Below are positions 25,090 through 34,517 of a stretch of 54,789 bases of DNA, piece by piece. The notes under the pieces are model-generated. The model ran no database searches and was not told the origin of the DNA. It saw nothing but the letters and a program-made list of their open reading frames with translations. The first letter of the stretch is position 1; each line of letters begins with the position of its first letter. Position numbers and translations under genes: made by a program. The stretch comes from a virus: the IMG/VR virus record IMGVR_UViG_3300030114_000015, positions 1-54,789 of that record; one strand, written 5' to 3'.

Positions 25090-27600
25090 ATGGGAAAATT
25101 ACAAATAGAAGATTGTAGTGATTCACTTCAAAAAATCATAAAAAGCACTCAAGGTGGCATTGGTTTTCTTAAGAAGAGTAAAACTATAACAACAGAAGTG
25201 AGTAAGGTTGTAATCGATATTCCATTGTATAATAAAAATATAGACCTTCTAATGGTTCATGTAAATGGGTCTTATATTGAGTATATAAACGATTATACAA
25301 TAAGTACAGATAGTGGATATATAGAATCATTAACAGGAAAAACATGGAAAGGTACAGGTGCAATTCCTCTTATATTTGATTTTGTAGTGTTTAAAGCTAT
25401 ACTTTTAGATAATGTTAGGATAGATGGTAAATTGATATATGACGGCACTATTCCATTCTCAGCAATGGATTCCAGATTTATGTCTCTATTTATTAATGAA
25501 CTGGAAAAAAATTATACAATAGATGGTAAAGTAATTAAAGCTGGTTCTATAAATTATTCATCTATGAGTAATACATTTATTCAATCACTACAAACAGTTA
25601 TAAACAAAGCCAGTTTATCTGTAGAAGGTATAGTACAACTATCAAGTAGTGTATCATCAACAAATGAAACTATGGCTTCTACTCCTAAAGCTGTTAAGAC
25701 AGCCTACGAAAAAGCTATACTGGGAGATCTATTTGGTGTATGTAATGCAACCAGTACAAATATTAATTATAATGTCACAATTGATATACCAGGAGTACAG
25801 ACTTATTATGATGGTATGGAGATAAAAATAGTTTTAAATGTTGAATGTGGAGAATTACCTACTGTTAATGTAAATGGATGGGGTAATGTTAGAATCAAAC
25901 AAGGGGAAGATGATATAGTTGCAGGAGATTTAAAACCTTATATTCCGATAACTTTATTAAAGTATGGTAGCTATTTTTTTTACAAGGCTAGTAATCGTTT
26001 AGGTAATAGTGATGTAGTCACTGACCCTAATCCAAAAAATCCCACTTGGATTACTAGCATAGCGTGTAGTGGTGTACCTCAGATTGTTCGAATTAAAAAT
26101 TATGCTCAAGTATATGTAGTACATGATGAAAATTTATATTTATTAGATTGTAAAAAGAAAAAGGAAACTTTTTTAGGATCTGGTTATAGAAATAAAGCTA
26201 GACCAATAACGATAGACAATACACTAAAAGAATGGAATGGATATTGGATTTATGGTACTAAGTTATTCAATAAAACAAATAATGTATTTGTAAGAGATTT
26301 TTACGATGGAGTGGGACATGCTACAACTGAACTATATACATATGGGTATGATTCAAAAGGACATTCAAAACAGCGAACATCTGATTTTTATAATGATAAT
26401 TATCTAATATTAGATGCTGTTAATAATAAATTATATCTAATAAAAGCTTTGGCTAACCTAAACAATTTTTATAGTAATTTATATTCATATTCATCTACAG
26501 GAAAAGGTTGCGAAATTGCTATACCATATAGATTTGAGATATATTCAGTAAATAGTGATTTATCTTTAACATATAAATCTACAATACCTGAAAGTGATAC
26601 AACGTGGGGCAATAGTAATGTGGGAATTGGACCAGAGATTATTTCTATAAAAGATGATATTATATATATGAAATGTACCACAAGAGCAGATGAAACTCCA
26701 ACGCTTCATTATGATGATACTGGTCTAGATATTTCATTAACAACAACAGTTTTACCTACTATAAGTAGATTTACTAAATATTCATTATCATCTGGAAACG
26801 AAATATTAGCATTATATGGTGCACCAACAGCTCCACATATCGCTGGTAGATATACTGAATATACTAGTACAGATAGTACTGATTCTTTTAATGTTTCTGT
26901 TATTAATTCCCCTTATGGAGATAGATTTATTAATATAATGTATGACTATAGATATAATCACGATGCTAAATCTTCTAGTGATAACAAACAAATTGAAAAA
27001 TTTGAATATAAAATATATGATATGTTATTAGATAAAGAAATTTATTCATATCAATATAAAGCAAGTGATTCTGGTTCTAATATACATTTACCATATCCAT
27101 CTAATGATTATATTGTTGCTAATTCAACCAATTTATGTAATAATCCTTTAGAATTTATAAGCTATATGGGCATACATGGTTATAAAAAAGATACTTCTGT
27201 ATATTATAATGAAATTAATACTATATATAACTACAGTGTTATAACAAGTGCATATGCCATAGGTATAAATTCCAGTAATACTGATAAATATTTTAATATT
27301 TTTAATAATAAAGTATTATCAAAAGATGAATATTATTCTTTGATGTATAATACTGGTCATACAACAATATCTATACAAATTGATATATGGATAGCAACCA
27401 ATAGTGAACGTACTATATTAGTATACGATTCGGTAACAGGTAGTTTTAAAAGCGAGATACATCGATTTATAGGCGAAATTGATAATGGTGTGATCAGTTA
27501 TATCGATACTTATAATTATATATCCAATACATCTTATATAATTGATCAAGATTATACACATTATGGTCTTTACCCATACTATGATATTTGGAAAATATAA
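25090..27600 (+). CDS. Tail fibre / receptor-binding-type protein, 836 aa
   Basis: Fibre protein likely to contact the host. Residues around 180-205 (GIVQLSSSVSSTNETMAS, then TPKAVKTAYEKA) match the well-known repeat of T4-like and lambdoid side-tail fibres. The N-terminal 110 residues hold the beta module shared with neighbouring fibre genes (HVNGSYIEYINDYTIS, ending FDFVVFKA). The C-terminal 550 residues are a Tyr/Asn/Ser-rich beta region, plausibly the receptor-binding head or a propeller. ATG follows GAAAGGAG. A late-type promoter is upstream, and the 412-aa gene follows after 14 bases. Confidence 0.84.
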   Translation: MGKLQIEDCSDSLQKIIKSTQGGIGFLKKSKTITTEVSKVVIDIPLYNKNIDLLMVHVNGSYIEYINDYTISTDSGYIESLTGKTWKGTGAIPLIFDFVVFKAILLDNVRIDGKLIYDGTIPFSAMDSRFMSLFINELEKNYTIDGKVIKAGSINYSSMSNTFIQSLQTVINKASLSVEGIVQLSSSVSSTNETMASTPKAVKTAYEKAILGDLFGVCNATSTNINYNVTIDIPGVQTYYDGMEIKIVLNVECGELPTVNVNGWGNVRIKQGEDDIVAGDLKPYIPITLLKYGSYFFYKASNRLGNSDVVTDPNPKNPTWITSIACSGVPQIVRIKNYAQVYVVHDENLYLLDCKKKKETFLGSGYRNKARPITIDNTLKEWNGYWIYGTKLFNKTNNVFVRDFYDGVGHATTELYTYGYDSKGHSKQRTSDFYNDNYLILDAVNNKLYLIKALANLNNFYSNLYSYSSTGKGCEIAIPYRFEIYSVNSDLSLTYKSTIPESDTTWGNSNVGIGPEIISIKDDIIYMKCTTRADETPTLHYDDTGLDISLTTTVLPTISRFTKYSLSSGNEILALYGAPTAPHIAGRYTEYTSTDSTDSFNVSVINSPYGDRFINIMYDYRYNHDAKSSSDNKQIEKFEYKIYDMLLDKEIYSYQYKASDSGSNIHLPYPSNDYIVANSTNLCNNPLEFISYMGIHGYKKDTSVYYNEINTIYNYSVITSAYAIGINSSNTDKYFNIFNNKVLSKDEYYSLMYNTGHTTISIQIDIWIATNSERTILVYDSVTGSFKSEIHRFIGEIDNGVISYIDTYNYISNTSYIIDQDYTHYGLYPYYDIWKI

Positions 27601-27614
27601 AAGGAGGTTAATAT

Positions 27615-28853
27615 ATGGAAATTACATTGATAAAATCATTATATCTTAATTTTAATTCAATTAAATTAAAACAAAATCAATTAATATATGCAACTGACAC
27701 TAAAAATGTTGTATATGATATTGATAATAAACTTAGATTTAGTTTATCTTGTACTAGACAATATATAACAGATTCTGATAGATTAAATTCTACACCACAA
27801 GAGAATATAATATATATTGTAGTAAATGATAATCAGATGTATAGATATTATAATGATTTAGGTTGGTTAAATATAATAGATTTTGAAACTGTACAAGATT
27901 TAATTATATCAGCAGAAGAGTTAATCCCTATGGTAATAGAAAACAATGGAATCAAATATGCACCTAAAACATTAGCTCAATATATATATATGAATGATGG
28001 TTCTACTTTACAATCTAATATAGAGTCTCTAATGAAAAAAGGTTCTAAAGTTATATTGAGATGTGACACTAAGCATGTACAATTGAAGTATGATAAACAA
28101 AAACTAATAGATATTCCATATCCTATACCAAACTACGATATATATACTTTTCCGATATTAGTCATATTAAGAAAAGAGAAATTAGACATAGATGTATATG
28201 CTCTAGGAAAAGATCAATTAATACTTAGTGATTCTATTATTGATGCTAATAAAAAAGATGATGTGGTTACTTTTATATTTGTATATGCAGAAACTTTATC
28301 AGATAGCTCTTTAGATTGTGAATCTATAAATGGAGTTAGGATATTTAAAGGAGCTAATGATCTTGCTTTAGATTTAAGACAAGATAAAGATTTGATGATA
28401 AATACAACATATGGAGAAATAAAAGAATGGTGTTTTAATACTCAGGAATGGAAAGTGTTATTCTCTAATAGAAAGAGATTAGTAAAAAGGATAGAAAATA
28501 TAGAGACTTTTACAAAACCAACAAATTATGTTAATATTAATATACCAGGATTTGATAGTGAGAAGGATTCTTTAAAAGTAACTAAGAATGGTATAGAACT
28601 AGATGAGAGTGTAGATTACTTTATATCTGGAGATAATACTTTTATTAAACCACCCACAGGAAATACATGGGATGTGACTGATAAGACTACTTTTAAATTT
28701 GTCGTTTATAAGAATTTACCATTGACTACCTATGATGAATATGATAATGATAATTTTAATGAGAATGAAATCGTCAATTTAAAATCAGAATTAGGTGGTT
28801 TAAGGAGTGAAGTATTGGCTTTAAAAGATATAATATCGAAATTTAATATATAA
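27615..28853 (+). CDS. Fibre-associated protein with coiled-coil C-terminus, 412 aa
   Basis: Two copies of the beta module are visible, near the middle (LIDIPYPIP to FIFVYAET) and towards the C-terminus (VNINIPGFD to FKFVVYKN). The final 30 residues form a heptad coiled coil (LKSELGGLRSEVLALKDII), a usual trimerisation element. The N-terminal part (IIYIVVNDNQMYRYYNDLGW) resembles fibre-tip or adaptor strands. It follows the large fibre gene by 14 bases with AAGGAGG, so the pair probably forms one structure. Confidence 0.74.
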   Translation: MEITLIKSLYLNFNSIKLKQNQLIYATDTKNVVYDIDNKLRFSLSCTRQYITDSDRLNSTPQENIIYIVVNDNQMYRYYNDLGWLNIIDFETVQDLIISAEELIPMVIENNGIKYAPKTLAQYIYMNDGSTLQSNIESLMKKGSKVILRCDTKHVQLKYDKQKLIDIPYPIPNYDIYTFPILVILRKEKLDIDVYALGKDQLILSDSIIDANKKDDVVTFIFVYAETLSDSSLDCESINGVRIFKGANDLALDLRQDKDLMINTTYGEIKEWCFNTQEWKVLFSNRKRLVKRIENIETFTKPTNYVNINIPGFDSEKDSLKVTKNGIELDESVDYFISGDNTFIKPPTGNTWDVTDKTTFKFVVYKNLPLTTYDEYDNDNFNENEIVNLKSELGGLRSEVLALKDIISKFNI

Positions 28854-28863
28854 TAAATATTAT

Positions 28864-28899
28864 ATAGATATGGTAAATATAACCATATCTATATTTTAT
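28864..28899 (+). terminator. Terminator of the fibre operon
   Basis: ATAGATATGGT, a short AT loop and ACCATATCTAT are followed by ATTTTAT, just past the stop at 28853. Confidence 0.85.
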
Positions 28900-28914
28900 G
28901 CTAGATTAATACAA

Positions 28915-28926
28915 AACATTTAGTTA
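28915..28926 (+). promoter_or_regulatory. Late-type promoter AACA-N6-TA
   Basis: AACATTTAGTTA, with TA 44 bases before the ATG at 28970. A GGAGG directly after it (28929-28933) opens no useful reading frame. Confidence 0.55.
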
Positions 28927-28969
28927 AGGAGGATTCTATATTTTAAGATTATTGAAAGGGGGATTTATT

Positions 28970-29977
28970 ATGTCATTAAAAGATAAAATAAAAGTAAAAC
29001 AAATATCCATTTTATTATTTACAACAATATTAATATCTTTTCTGTCTTTATACTCTACAGCCATTTCATATAGTAATATTCAGAATATTAAAGAGACAAA
29101 ATTTGAAACTGAATGGAATTATGTAGTAACTGTACTAAAAGAGAACCAAAATAAAGCAGATATACAAACTAGTTATATAAAAGATAATATAATAAAAGAT
29201 ACTACTTCATATTATGGATCTAATAAAGATTTATTAAAGTATGATATGGAAAATATGTCTTTAGACAGTAGTTTACTAAATATTTTTGATAAAAATATGA
29301 AAGGTAAATTTATTAATAAAGATAATGATAATAATGATTTTTTTGCTATATCGACATGGCAAAAGAATTTATTCATAAAACTTAAAGGCTTGATTTTTTA
29401 TGATAAGTCTATAAATTGTATGTCTGATAGTGGTGATGAAAAAAGATCATTTGATACTGAATTAGAAAAACATTATAATTATGAATTAGGGTATGATGCA
29501 TTTGAAAAATTATCGACACAATATAAAGGTGATGAACCTATATTCTTTGAATATCTACCTAGTGAAAATATAAATCATATAAAATTAAAAACTGCTTCAT
29601 TAGATGGACTTAAATCAGTATTTAAAGCTGAAGGAAAAGATGGTCTAAAAACATATGAGATTTTAAATCCTAGACGTATAAATGATGATTCCGATTTATT
29701 AGGAAATCAAAAGGTTACTAATTTAGGAATTTACAATCAAGAAAATAGACAGATAGTCATTGTGCAAGGTTTTTCTTTGTATGATGCTATAATGATGAAT
29801 GAGGTAAATTATTTATCAATAGAAAAAAGTTTTGAAATGCAAATAAATACTGAGACATTACACAGTATATTTAATATAACACTTACATTAGTTATATTTA
29901 TTTGTGGTATAAAAATACAAAATTTAACTTCTGATTTAGAAGTGGAAGTAGATGATGAAAACTTGATTAAAAGATAA
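28970..29977 (+). CDS. Membrane protein with large external domain, 335 aa
   Basis: Not recognised. An N-terminal membrane helix (about residues 9-30: ISILLFTTILISFLSLYS) is followed by about 260 charged residues. A second helix lies near the C-terminus (FNITLTLVIFICGIKI), then a short acidic tail. This resembles sensor-like proteins with the middle domain outside the cell membrane. The start is ATG at 28970, preceded by AAAGGGGGA; the upstream TTG frame overlaps that site. It is followed within 23 bases by a second membrane gene. It could take part in lysis control or superinfection exclusion, which is only inference. Confidence 0.68.
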   Translation: MSLKDKIKVKQISILLFTTILISFLSLYSTAISYSNIQNIKETKFETEWNYVVTVLKENQNKADIQTSYIKDNIIKDTTSYYGSNKDLLKYDMENMSLDSSLLNIFDKNMKGKFINKDNDNNDFFAISTWQKNLFIKLKGLIFYDKSINCMSDSGDEKRSFDTELEKHYNYELGYDAFEKLSTQYKGDEPIFFEYLPSENINHIKLKTASLDGLKSVFKAEGKDGLKTYEILNPRRINDDSDLLGNQKVTNLGIYNQENRQIVIVQGFSLYDAIMMNEVNYLSIEKSFEMQINTETLHSIFNITLTLVIFICGIKIQNLTSDLEVEVDDENLIKR

Positions 29978-30000
29978 TATAAATGGAGGTGCTATACCAT

Positions 30001-30399
30001 ATGAACAATATGAACTTCGATCTTATAGTATCTCAATCATTAAACATGATTTTGCAATTCTCTATAGCATTCGTTCCTATATTAATAGGCGTTTATGCAA
30101 AGGAATCATATGATCTATATAATAAGAAAAAAAGGAAAATGAAATTAGGTAGTATGATTCCTACTGCATTAACTTTATCTTGTGTATTAGTGGCAGGAGT
30201 GTCTTATGGTATAGAGAAATTTGGATTAACATTTTCATTTACAATATTATTTTTAATTGGGGCTTTCAGTACAAAAATATTGGAGATGATATTTAATGGA
30301 CAGATATTAAAAATATTATTTAGATTTATCGGTAAATCTAAAGGAAATTTGCAAGAATCAATAGATGAGATATTAAAAGATAATACTAAAGATAAATAA
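30001..30399 (+). CDS. Small membrane protein, three predicted spans (holin-like topology)
   Basis: 132 aa from ATG at 30001. This start has GGAGGTG at the right distance, whereas the earlier ATG at 29983 overlaps it. Three hydrophobic helices (ILQFSIAFVPILIGVYA, PTALTLSCVLVAGVSYG, FTILFLIGAFSTKILEMIF) are joined by a very basic loop (KKKRKMK). The topology resembles class I holins, but I cannot match a family and a clear holin candidate exists at 50286. It is paired with the upstream membrane gene. Confidence 0.65.
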   Translation: MNNMNFDLIVSQSLNMILQFSIAFVPILIGVYAKESYDLYNKKKRKMKLGSMIPTALTLSCVLVAGVSYGIEKFGLTFSFTILFLIGAFSTKILEMIFNGQILKILFRFIGKSKGNLQESIDEILKDNTKDK

Positions 30400-30404
30400 G
30401 GTAA

Positions 30405-30436
30405 AATAAAGGATGGGTAAAACCATCCTTTATATT
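30405..30436. terminator. Bidirectional terminator between convergent genes
   Basis: AAAGGATGG, a loop and CCATCCTTT with T-rich flanks on both sides, between the stop at 30399 (+) and the stop at 30437 (-). Confidence 0.85.
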
Positions 30437-31582
30437 TTATAAAATTTTTTCTACTTCATCTAATACATATTTAGATTGAGATTTTATCTTTATAGGGAAT
30501 CTTGGAATACCATAATTATATATCAAGTGAAGGTTTTTTACATAATCTGTCTTAGATAATTCTTCTTCAGCTTCTAATAATTCTTTAATATCATTTACTT
30601 TTTTAGCCACTATAGTATCTAAAATTTCTACCATGGATTCTTTATCTTCATTTAAAAATGATATCATTTCAGAATTCATTACATCTAATGTTTCATATAT
30701 TGAAATTATTCTATCTACATTTGGTGCTCCTTCTATAATTTCTAATTTATCATCGAATAATATATTATTGAATATAATATTAGAATTTATATTAGTGAAT
30801 AATAGGTATTTATTATCTAGAAATTCTATAAAATGCATAGCTTGACTATCTAATTCACTTTTGATATTGTTTCCGAAATTAGATACAGATAATCTAGATA
30901 ATTGTATATAACCATTGATTATATCATAAGAATTAATTTTATAAACTAATCCGTGCATTATACACATTAAATTTTCAGTAGATATTAATGCTACTATGTC
31001 ATTAATCTTTTGATTCATTAATAATGTAACATGATTTAATTGATATGTAGGTGGTTCTAATTCTTCATAAAATTGTTTAAATAATTCTATAGGCTGATTT
31101 TCTAAATCAATATGAAGTGTTGCTGACAAATCCCACCCATTTCCTTTATATTTTAAACAAGTTTCTACTCTCGGAATACAAATTTCTTCTCCATTTTTTA
31201 TAGTTTTTAAATCATCAATTTCATCTTTAATAGAAACAAATAATATTTCATCATTACTTATTAATTCTACATACCTATTATTCAATAATATTCTCATAGA
31301 GTGTTCACCTAAAAATATGTCCATTCTTTTTTCATCCGTTTCAATATTAAATTCTTTAGGTAAAACTATTTTAAAATCTTTAGCTTTTACTATTTGTAAT
31401 GCTTGTCCATTTACAGAAATATTTACAATAGATATATTTTCCTTAGGTCTTATCGATATAAAGGTTTTTTTTACTTCTCCATTCTCAACCACAAATTCGG
31501 TTTTTAATAATGATTCTGTTTTTACATCTATCCTTTTTGATATTAATCCTTTAATATATAATTGATATTTTTCTTCTTCCAT
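30437..31582 (-). CDS. Hypothetical protein, 381 aa
   Basis: Not recognised. The N-terminal 110 residues are beta-rich (SIVNISVNGQALQIVKAKDF), faintly like the beta module of the fibre proteins. The C-terminal 100 residues are helical and acidic. No membrane span. A late-type AACT-N6-TA element sits 27 bases before the ATG, which is preceded by GGAGGT. This suggests a virion or assembly role by regulation only. Confidence 0.66.
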   Translation of the reverse strand: MEEEKYQLYIKGLISKRIDVKTESLLKTEFVVENGEVKKTFISIRPKENISIVNISVNGQALQIVKAKDFKIVLPKEFNIETDEKRMDIFLGEHSMRILLNNRYVELISNDEILFVSIKDEIDDLKTIKNGEEICIPRVETCLKYKGNGWDLSATLHIDLENQPIELFKQFYEELEPPTYQLNHVTLLMNQKINDIVALISTENLMCIMHGLVYKINSYDIINGYIQLSRLSVSNFGNNIKSELDSQAMHFIEFLDNKYLLFTNINSNIIFNNILFDDKLEIIEGAPNVDRIISIYETLDVMNSEMISFLNEDKESMVEILDTIVAKKVNDIKELLEAEEELSKTDYVKNLHLIYNYGIPRFPIKIKSQSKYVLDEVEKIL

Positions 31583-31608
31583 TTATCATTACCTCCATTT
31601 ATTGTATT

Positions 31609-31620
31609 TAAATATTAGTT
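31609..31620 (-). promoter_or_regulatory. Late-type promoter variant AACT-N6-TA
   Basis: On minus AACTAATATTTA, with TA 27 bases before the ATG at 31582. It is arranged divergently with the variant at 31648. Confidence 0.48.
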
Positions 31621-31647
31621 TACTTTTGATTAAAAAATAATTATAGA

Positions 31648-31659
31648 AACTTTAGAATA
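31648..31659 (+). promoter_or_regulatory. Late-type promoter variant AACT-N6-TA
   Basis: AACTTTAGAATA, with TA 29 bases before the ATG at 31688. Confidence 0.52.
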
Positions 31660-31687
31660 ATTAAAAATAAAAGGAGATGTTATAATT

Positions 31688-32146
31688 ATGGACATTAATG
31701 TATTGATATTTATTTCTATTATTCTAGTTTGTGGTATTACAGCAGGAGGTTATATCTATAAAGTAAAAAAAGGTGGTTCTAAAACTACTCTAGAATTAAT
31801 TATAGAATATTCACGTTTAATTACAATACTGGCTACAGAAACAGTTGAGATATTATCTATAAAAGATATATCTGATGATGCTTTTAAGATGAAATTGGCT
31901 GATATGGTAGGTGATAGATTTTACAATGAAATACAAGAAGATGATTATTTTAAAGATTCATTATTAGGTAGAATTACTAAAGAAGAAATAAAATGTACAA
32001 TATTAAGATTATTTGAAATGGATTTGGATGATTTCAATATAAGCAATATAATCAAAGAAAAGAAAAAACAACTTATGGAAAAAGAATGCACTTTTGATGA
32101 TACGGATGAAGAGATAAAAACTACTGATATAAGTAAAGAATTATAA
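31688..32146 (+). CDS. Membrane-anchored helical protein, 152 aa
   Basis: A single N-terminal span (VLIFISIILVCGITAGGYIY) is followed by a basic stop-transfer patch and about 120 charged helical residues expected in the cytoplasm. The architecture is like the gene at 53428 next to the endolysin. Not assignable to a family; some Gram-positive phage holins have a one-span-plus-helix layout, so a lysis role is possible. ATG follows AAAGGAGA. Confidence 0.65.
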   Translation: MDINVLIFISIILVCGITAGGYIYKVKKGGSKTTLELIIEYSRLITILATETVEILSIKDISDDAFKMKLADMVGDRFYNEIQEDDYFKDSLLGRITKEEIKCTILRLFEMDLDDFNISNIIKEKKKQLMEKECTFDDTDEEIKTTDISKEL

Positions 32147-32172
32147 AAACTCAGAAGGGAATTTCCCTTCTG
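32145..32172 (-). terminator. Hairpin terminator between convergent genes
   Basis: CAGAAGGGA, a 3-base loop and TCCCTTCTG. The minus-strand side continues into GTTTTTA, serving the gene at 32212. On the plus strand the T run is weaker. Confidence 0.72.
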
Positions 32173-32211
32173 AATTTCACCCCATTTTTATAAATATACA
32201 AGAAAGATTTA

Positions 32212-32463
32212 TTAATAAAGGATTGATTTGATATTTTCAACTAAATTCTTACAGATCTTTTTATACATCTCTTCATCAATACCATATTTATACAACACTT
32301 CATCAGTATGAACCTTTGGTATGAAATTCAATTCTGACATTTTAAAGTTTGTAGCTATTCTATTTGTTCTTGATAATTCACCAAAATCATAAATATTTAT
32401 TTTTTTGCCACCTAAATAAACCTCTTTATTAACTGTATTTTCAGATACTATTATTAATTCCAT
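32212..32463 (-). CDS. Hypothetical protein, 83 aa
   Basis: Not recognised. It has a beta-rich N-terminus (MELIIVSENTV) and a helical end. ATG after AAGGAGAT. An AT-rich tract lies upstream but neither promoter class is convincing. Single-gene unit ending at the hairpin near 32160. Confidence 0.6.
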   Translation of the reverse strand: MELIIVSENTVNKEVYLGGKKINIYDFGELSRTNRIATNFKMSELNFIPKVHTDEVLYKYGIDEEMYKKICKNLVENIKSILY

Positions 32464-32551
32464 AATACAACATCTCCTTATATATTTATTTTCACTATGA
32501 AGTTAAATATATAATACTATTTTATTATTTATTGTTCTCAGATATAATGTT

Positions 32552-33868
32552 TTAGCTATCTGACAGCATGTCCATATTGATTTTATAGTCATTTATATAT
32601 TTCCTATCTAAATACATGACTATATGTGTAATATGGCTTAAAAGTAAATTATTGGACTCTATAGTGAAGTTTTTCCAATTTATTGTATAATCTACTTCTT
32701 GACCATTATTATACAATTTCATCTCAATAAATACAGAAGGTGATATATAGCACTCATTATTATGATCTATGATATTCTTGATAATAGATATATCTCCTGT
32801 TTCTTCTAAGAATAATTCTTCAAAGTTGAAAGCTAAAGGTTTATTTAAATCATCTTCTTCTATATCAATTTCATAATATTTATTCCAACCTTTTTCATTT
32901 ACATCTTTTATATCTGGGAATTGAATTGTGTTAACAGGTATTGTATATTCATGAACTGAATCGATATTAAAAATATGACTATTCTTAGAACAATAAGCAT
33001 AAAATTTAGGAATCTCCATATCTAAAACACAATTCATTGTTATTATATAATTGGTTTTGGTTTGTTCTAATTGTTCTCCATCATCAGCATCCAATTGATC
33101 TCTACAATCTATATGGGTATATACCTGCTTCATTCTTAAAAAGAATTCATATTTAGCATTTATCTTTCTATATCTATATAATATAGGCATCTGTGAATGT
33201 TGATTTAAATAAGATATAAAACCTTGCATATTTTCTATCTTATTATCTATAACTTTATAACCTACATCTTTTGCTATTTGACACATCAAATCAAATGGTA
33301 TATGAAAATCCATATCTTGATAATCTGTTTCTGTAGCTCCTATTCTACATTTCATATTCATTGTTTTTAATAAGTTTAGTTGATGTGATCTAGATGATAC
33401 TCTCACTCTAAAGGTAAAATTTATTCTTAATTGTTCTGTATCCATATCTAAATAAATATTATTTATAGGATCTTTAAAAAAAGAATTTTCTACAACTTTT
33501 CTTCTTAGATATGTATTCACTCCGAATAAGTTATTATCTAATCCTTCTCTATTCCATTGTGTATCAACTCTAGGAGTTATTAGTAAAGACGGTTTTTGTA
33601 TTTTAAAATTTTTATATTGTTCTGCTCTATCAAAAGCTGAATTATAATTAGATTCATCCACTGTCCAATATTTAAAATAAGATTCTTTTATTCTATTGAA
33701 GAACCATTTCTTTATTAATCCGACTCCAAGACTATATCCATTAACAACAGAAGGTATTGATAAAGAAGCATTTAAATTATAACTATGTAATTCTTTTAGT
33801 TTTTCTTTTTTTGATTCTTCTTTTATATCCTTTATAGTGACTACTTTAAATCTATTTTTATCTATCAA
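32552..33868 (-). CDS. Probable virion or assembly protein, about 438 aa
   Basis: No family recognised. Mixed beta/alpha protein with many aromatic residues (for example YLRRKVVENSFF and FFLRMKQVYTHIDCRD). A late-type promoter lies 21 bases upstream of the proposed start. The start is taken as TTG at 33868, with AAAGGA about 9 bases upstream; the GTG at 33877 would abut that site. The late promoter is the main reason for suggesting a structural role. Confidence 0.66.
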   Translation of the reverse strand: MIDKNRFKVVTIKDIKEESKKEKLKELHSYNLNASLSIPSVVNGYSLGVGLIKKWFFNRIKESYFKYWTVDESNYNSAFDRAEQYKNFKIQKPSLLITPRVDTQWNREGLDNNLFGVNTYLRRKVVENSFFKDPINNIYLDMDTEQLRINFTFRVRVSSRSHQLNLLKTMNMKCRIGATETDYQDMDFHIPFDLMCQIAKDVGYKVIDNKIENMQGFISYLNQHSQMPILYRYRKINAKYEFFLRMKQVYTHIDCRDQLDADDGEQLEQTKTNYIITMNCVLDMEIPKFYAYCSKNSHIFNIDSVHEYTIPVNTIQFPDIKDVNEKGWNKYYEIDIEEDDLNKPLAFNFEELFLEETGDISIIKNIIDHNNECYISPSVFIEMKLYNNGQEVDYTINWKNFTIESNNLLLSHITHIVMYLDRKYINDYKINMDMLSDS

Positions 33869-33888
33869 ATATAACACTTCCTTTCTAT

Positions 33889-33900
33889 TATTCTAATGTT
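33889..33900 (-). promoter_or_regulatory. Late-type promoter AACA-N6-TA
   Basis: On minus AACATTAGAATA, with TA 21 bases before the TTG at 33868. Confidence 0.58.
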
Positions 33901-33906
33901 TTTCAT

Positions 33907-33936
33907 AAAAAATAAAAGGGATTAATATCCCTTTTA
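33907..33936 (-). terminator. Terminator of the 33940-37790 gene run
   Basis: On minus AAAAGGGA, a 6-base loop and TCCCTTTT are followed by ATTTTTTATG, right after the stop at 33940. Confidence 0.8.
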
Positions 33937-33939
33937 GTT

Positions 33940-34503
33940 TTATTCTTTAAATTCTTCTATACTATTTAATCTAATAAATTTTTGATCTGAAACAGACCTT
34001 GATAATAAGTAAACTAATTTTTCTTCTACTATTTGTTCTGATACTACTTTATTAGGATATAAAAATTCTCCAGACAATTTAATTAATTCACACCATGCTT
34101 TATCATATTTACCTGTTGTTAATAATGCTGAATCGAATAATTGACCATTTATATTGATAGATAGATGATTATACTCGATTTTCCTATTACCATAAAAGTA
34201 ACATAAGTCTGTATTGAAATGTCTAATCACAAATTTATAATCAGAATCTATGTCTGTTTCTATTTTTTCATTTTCATACCAATCTAATTCTATACATTGA
34301 AACATTATTGTACATTGAATAACAGAATCAAAAAATGATAAAGAATCTATACTATTCATATATTTTTGTATATATCTTTTTCTTTCATTATAATATTTTT
34401 CTTTTATATATTTTTCTATTTCATCTTCTAATACATATCCATTTTTAATATCTTCTACTGTATATGTAAATGTTTTCATAATCAAATTTTCTATATCTAT
34501 CAT
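33940..34503 (-). CDS. Hypothetical protein, 187 aa
   Basis: Not recognised. Charged and helical with two Cys-containing strands (FVIRHFNTDLCYFYG). ATG at 34503 after AAGGAGAT. Last member of a minus-strand run of small unknown genes beginning behind the HNH/AP2 gene. Confidence 0.65.
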   Translation of the reverse strand: MIDIENLIMKTFTYTVEDIKNGYVLEDEIEKYIKEKYYNERKRYIQKYMNSIDSLSFFDSVIQCTIMFQCIELDWYENEKIETDIDSDYKFVIRHFNTDLCYFYGNRKIEYNHLSININGQLFDSALLTTGKYDKAWCELIKLSGEFLYPNKVVSEQIVEEKLVYLLSRSVSDQKFIRLNSIEEFKE

Positions 34504-34517
34504 ATCATATATCTCCT

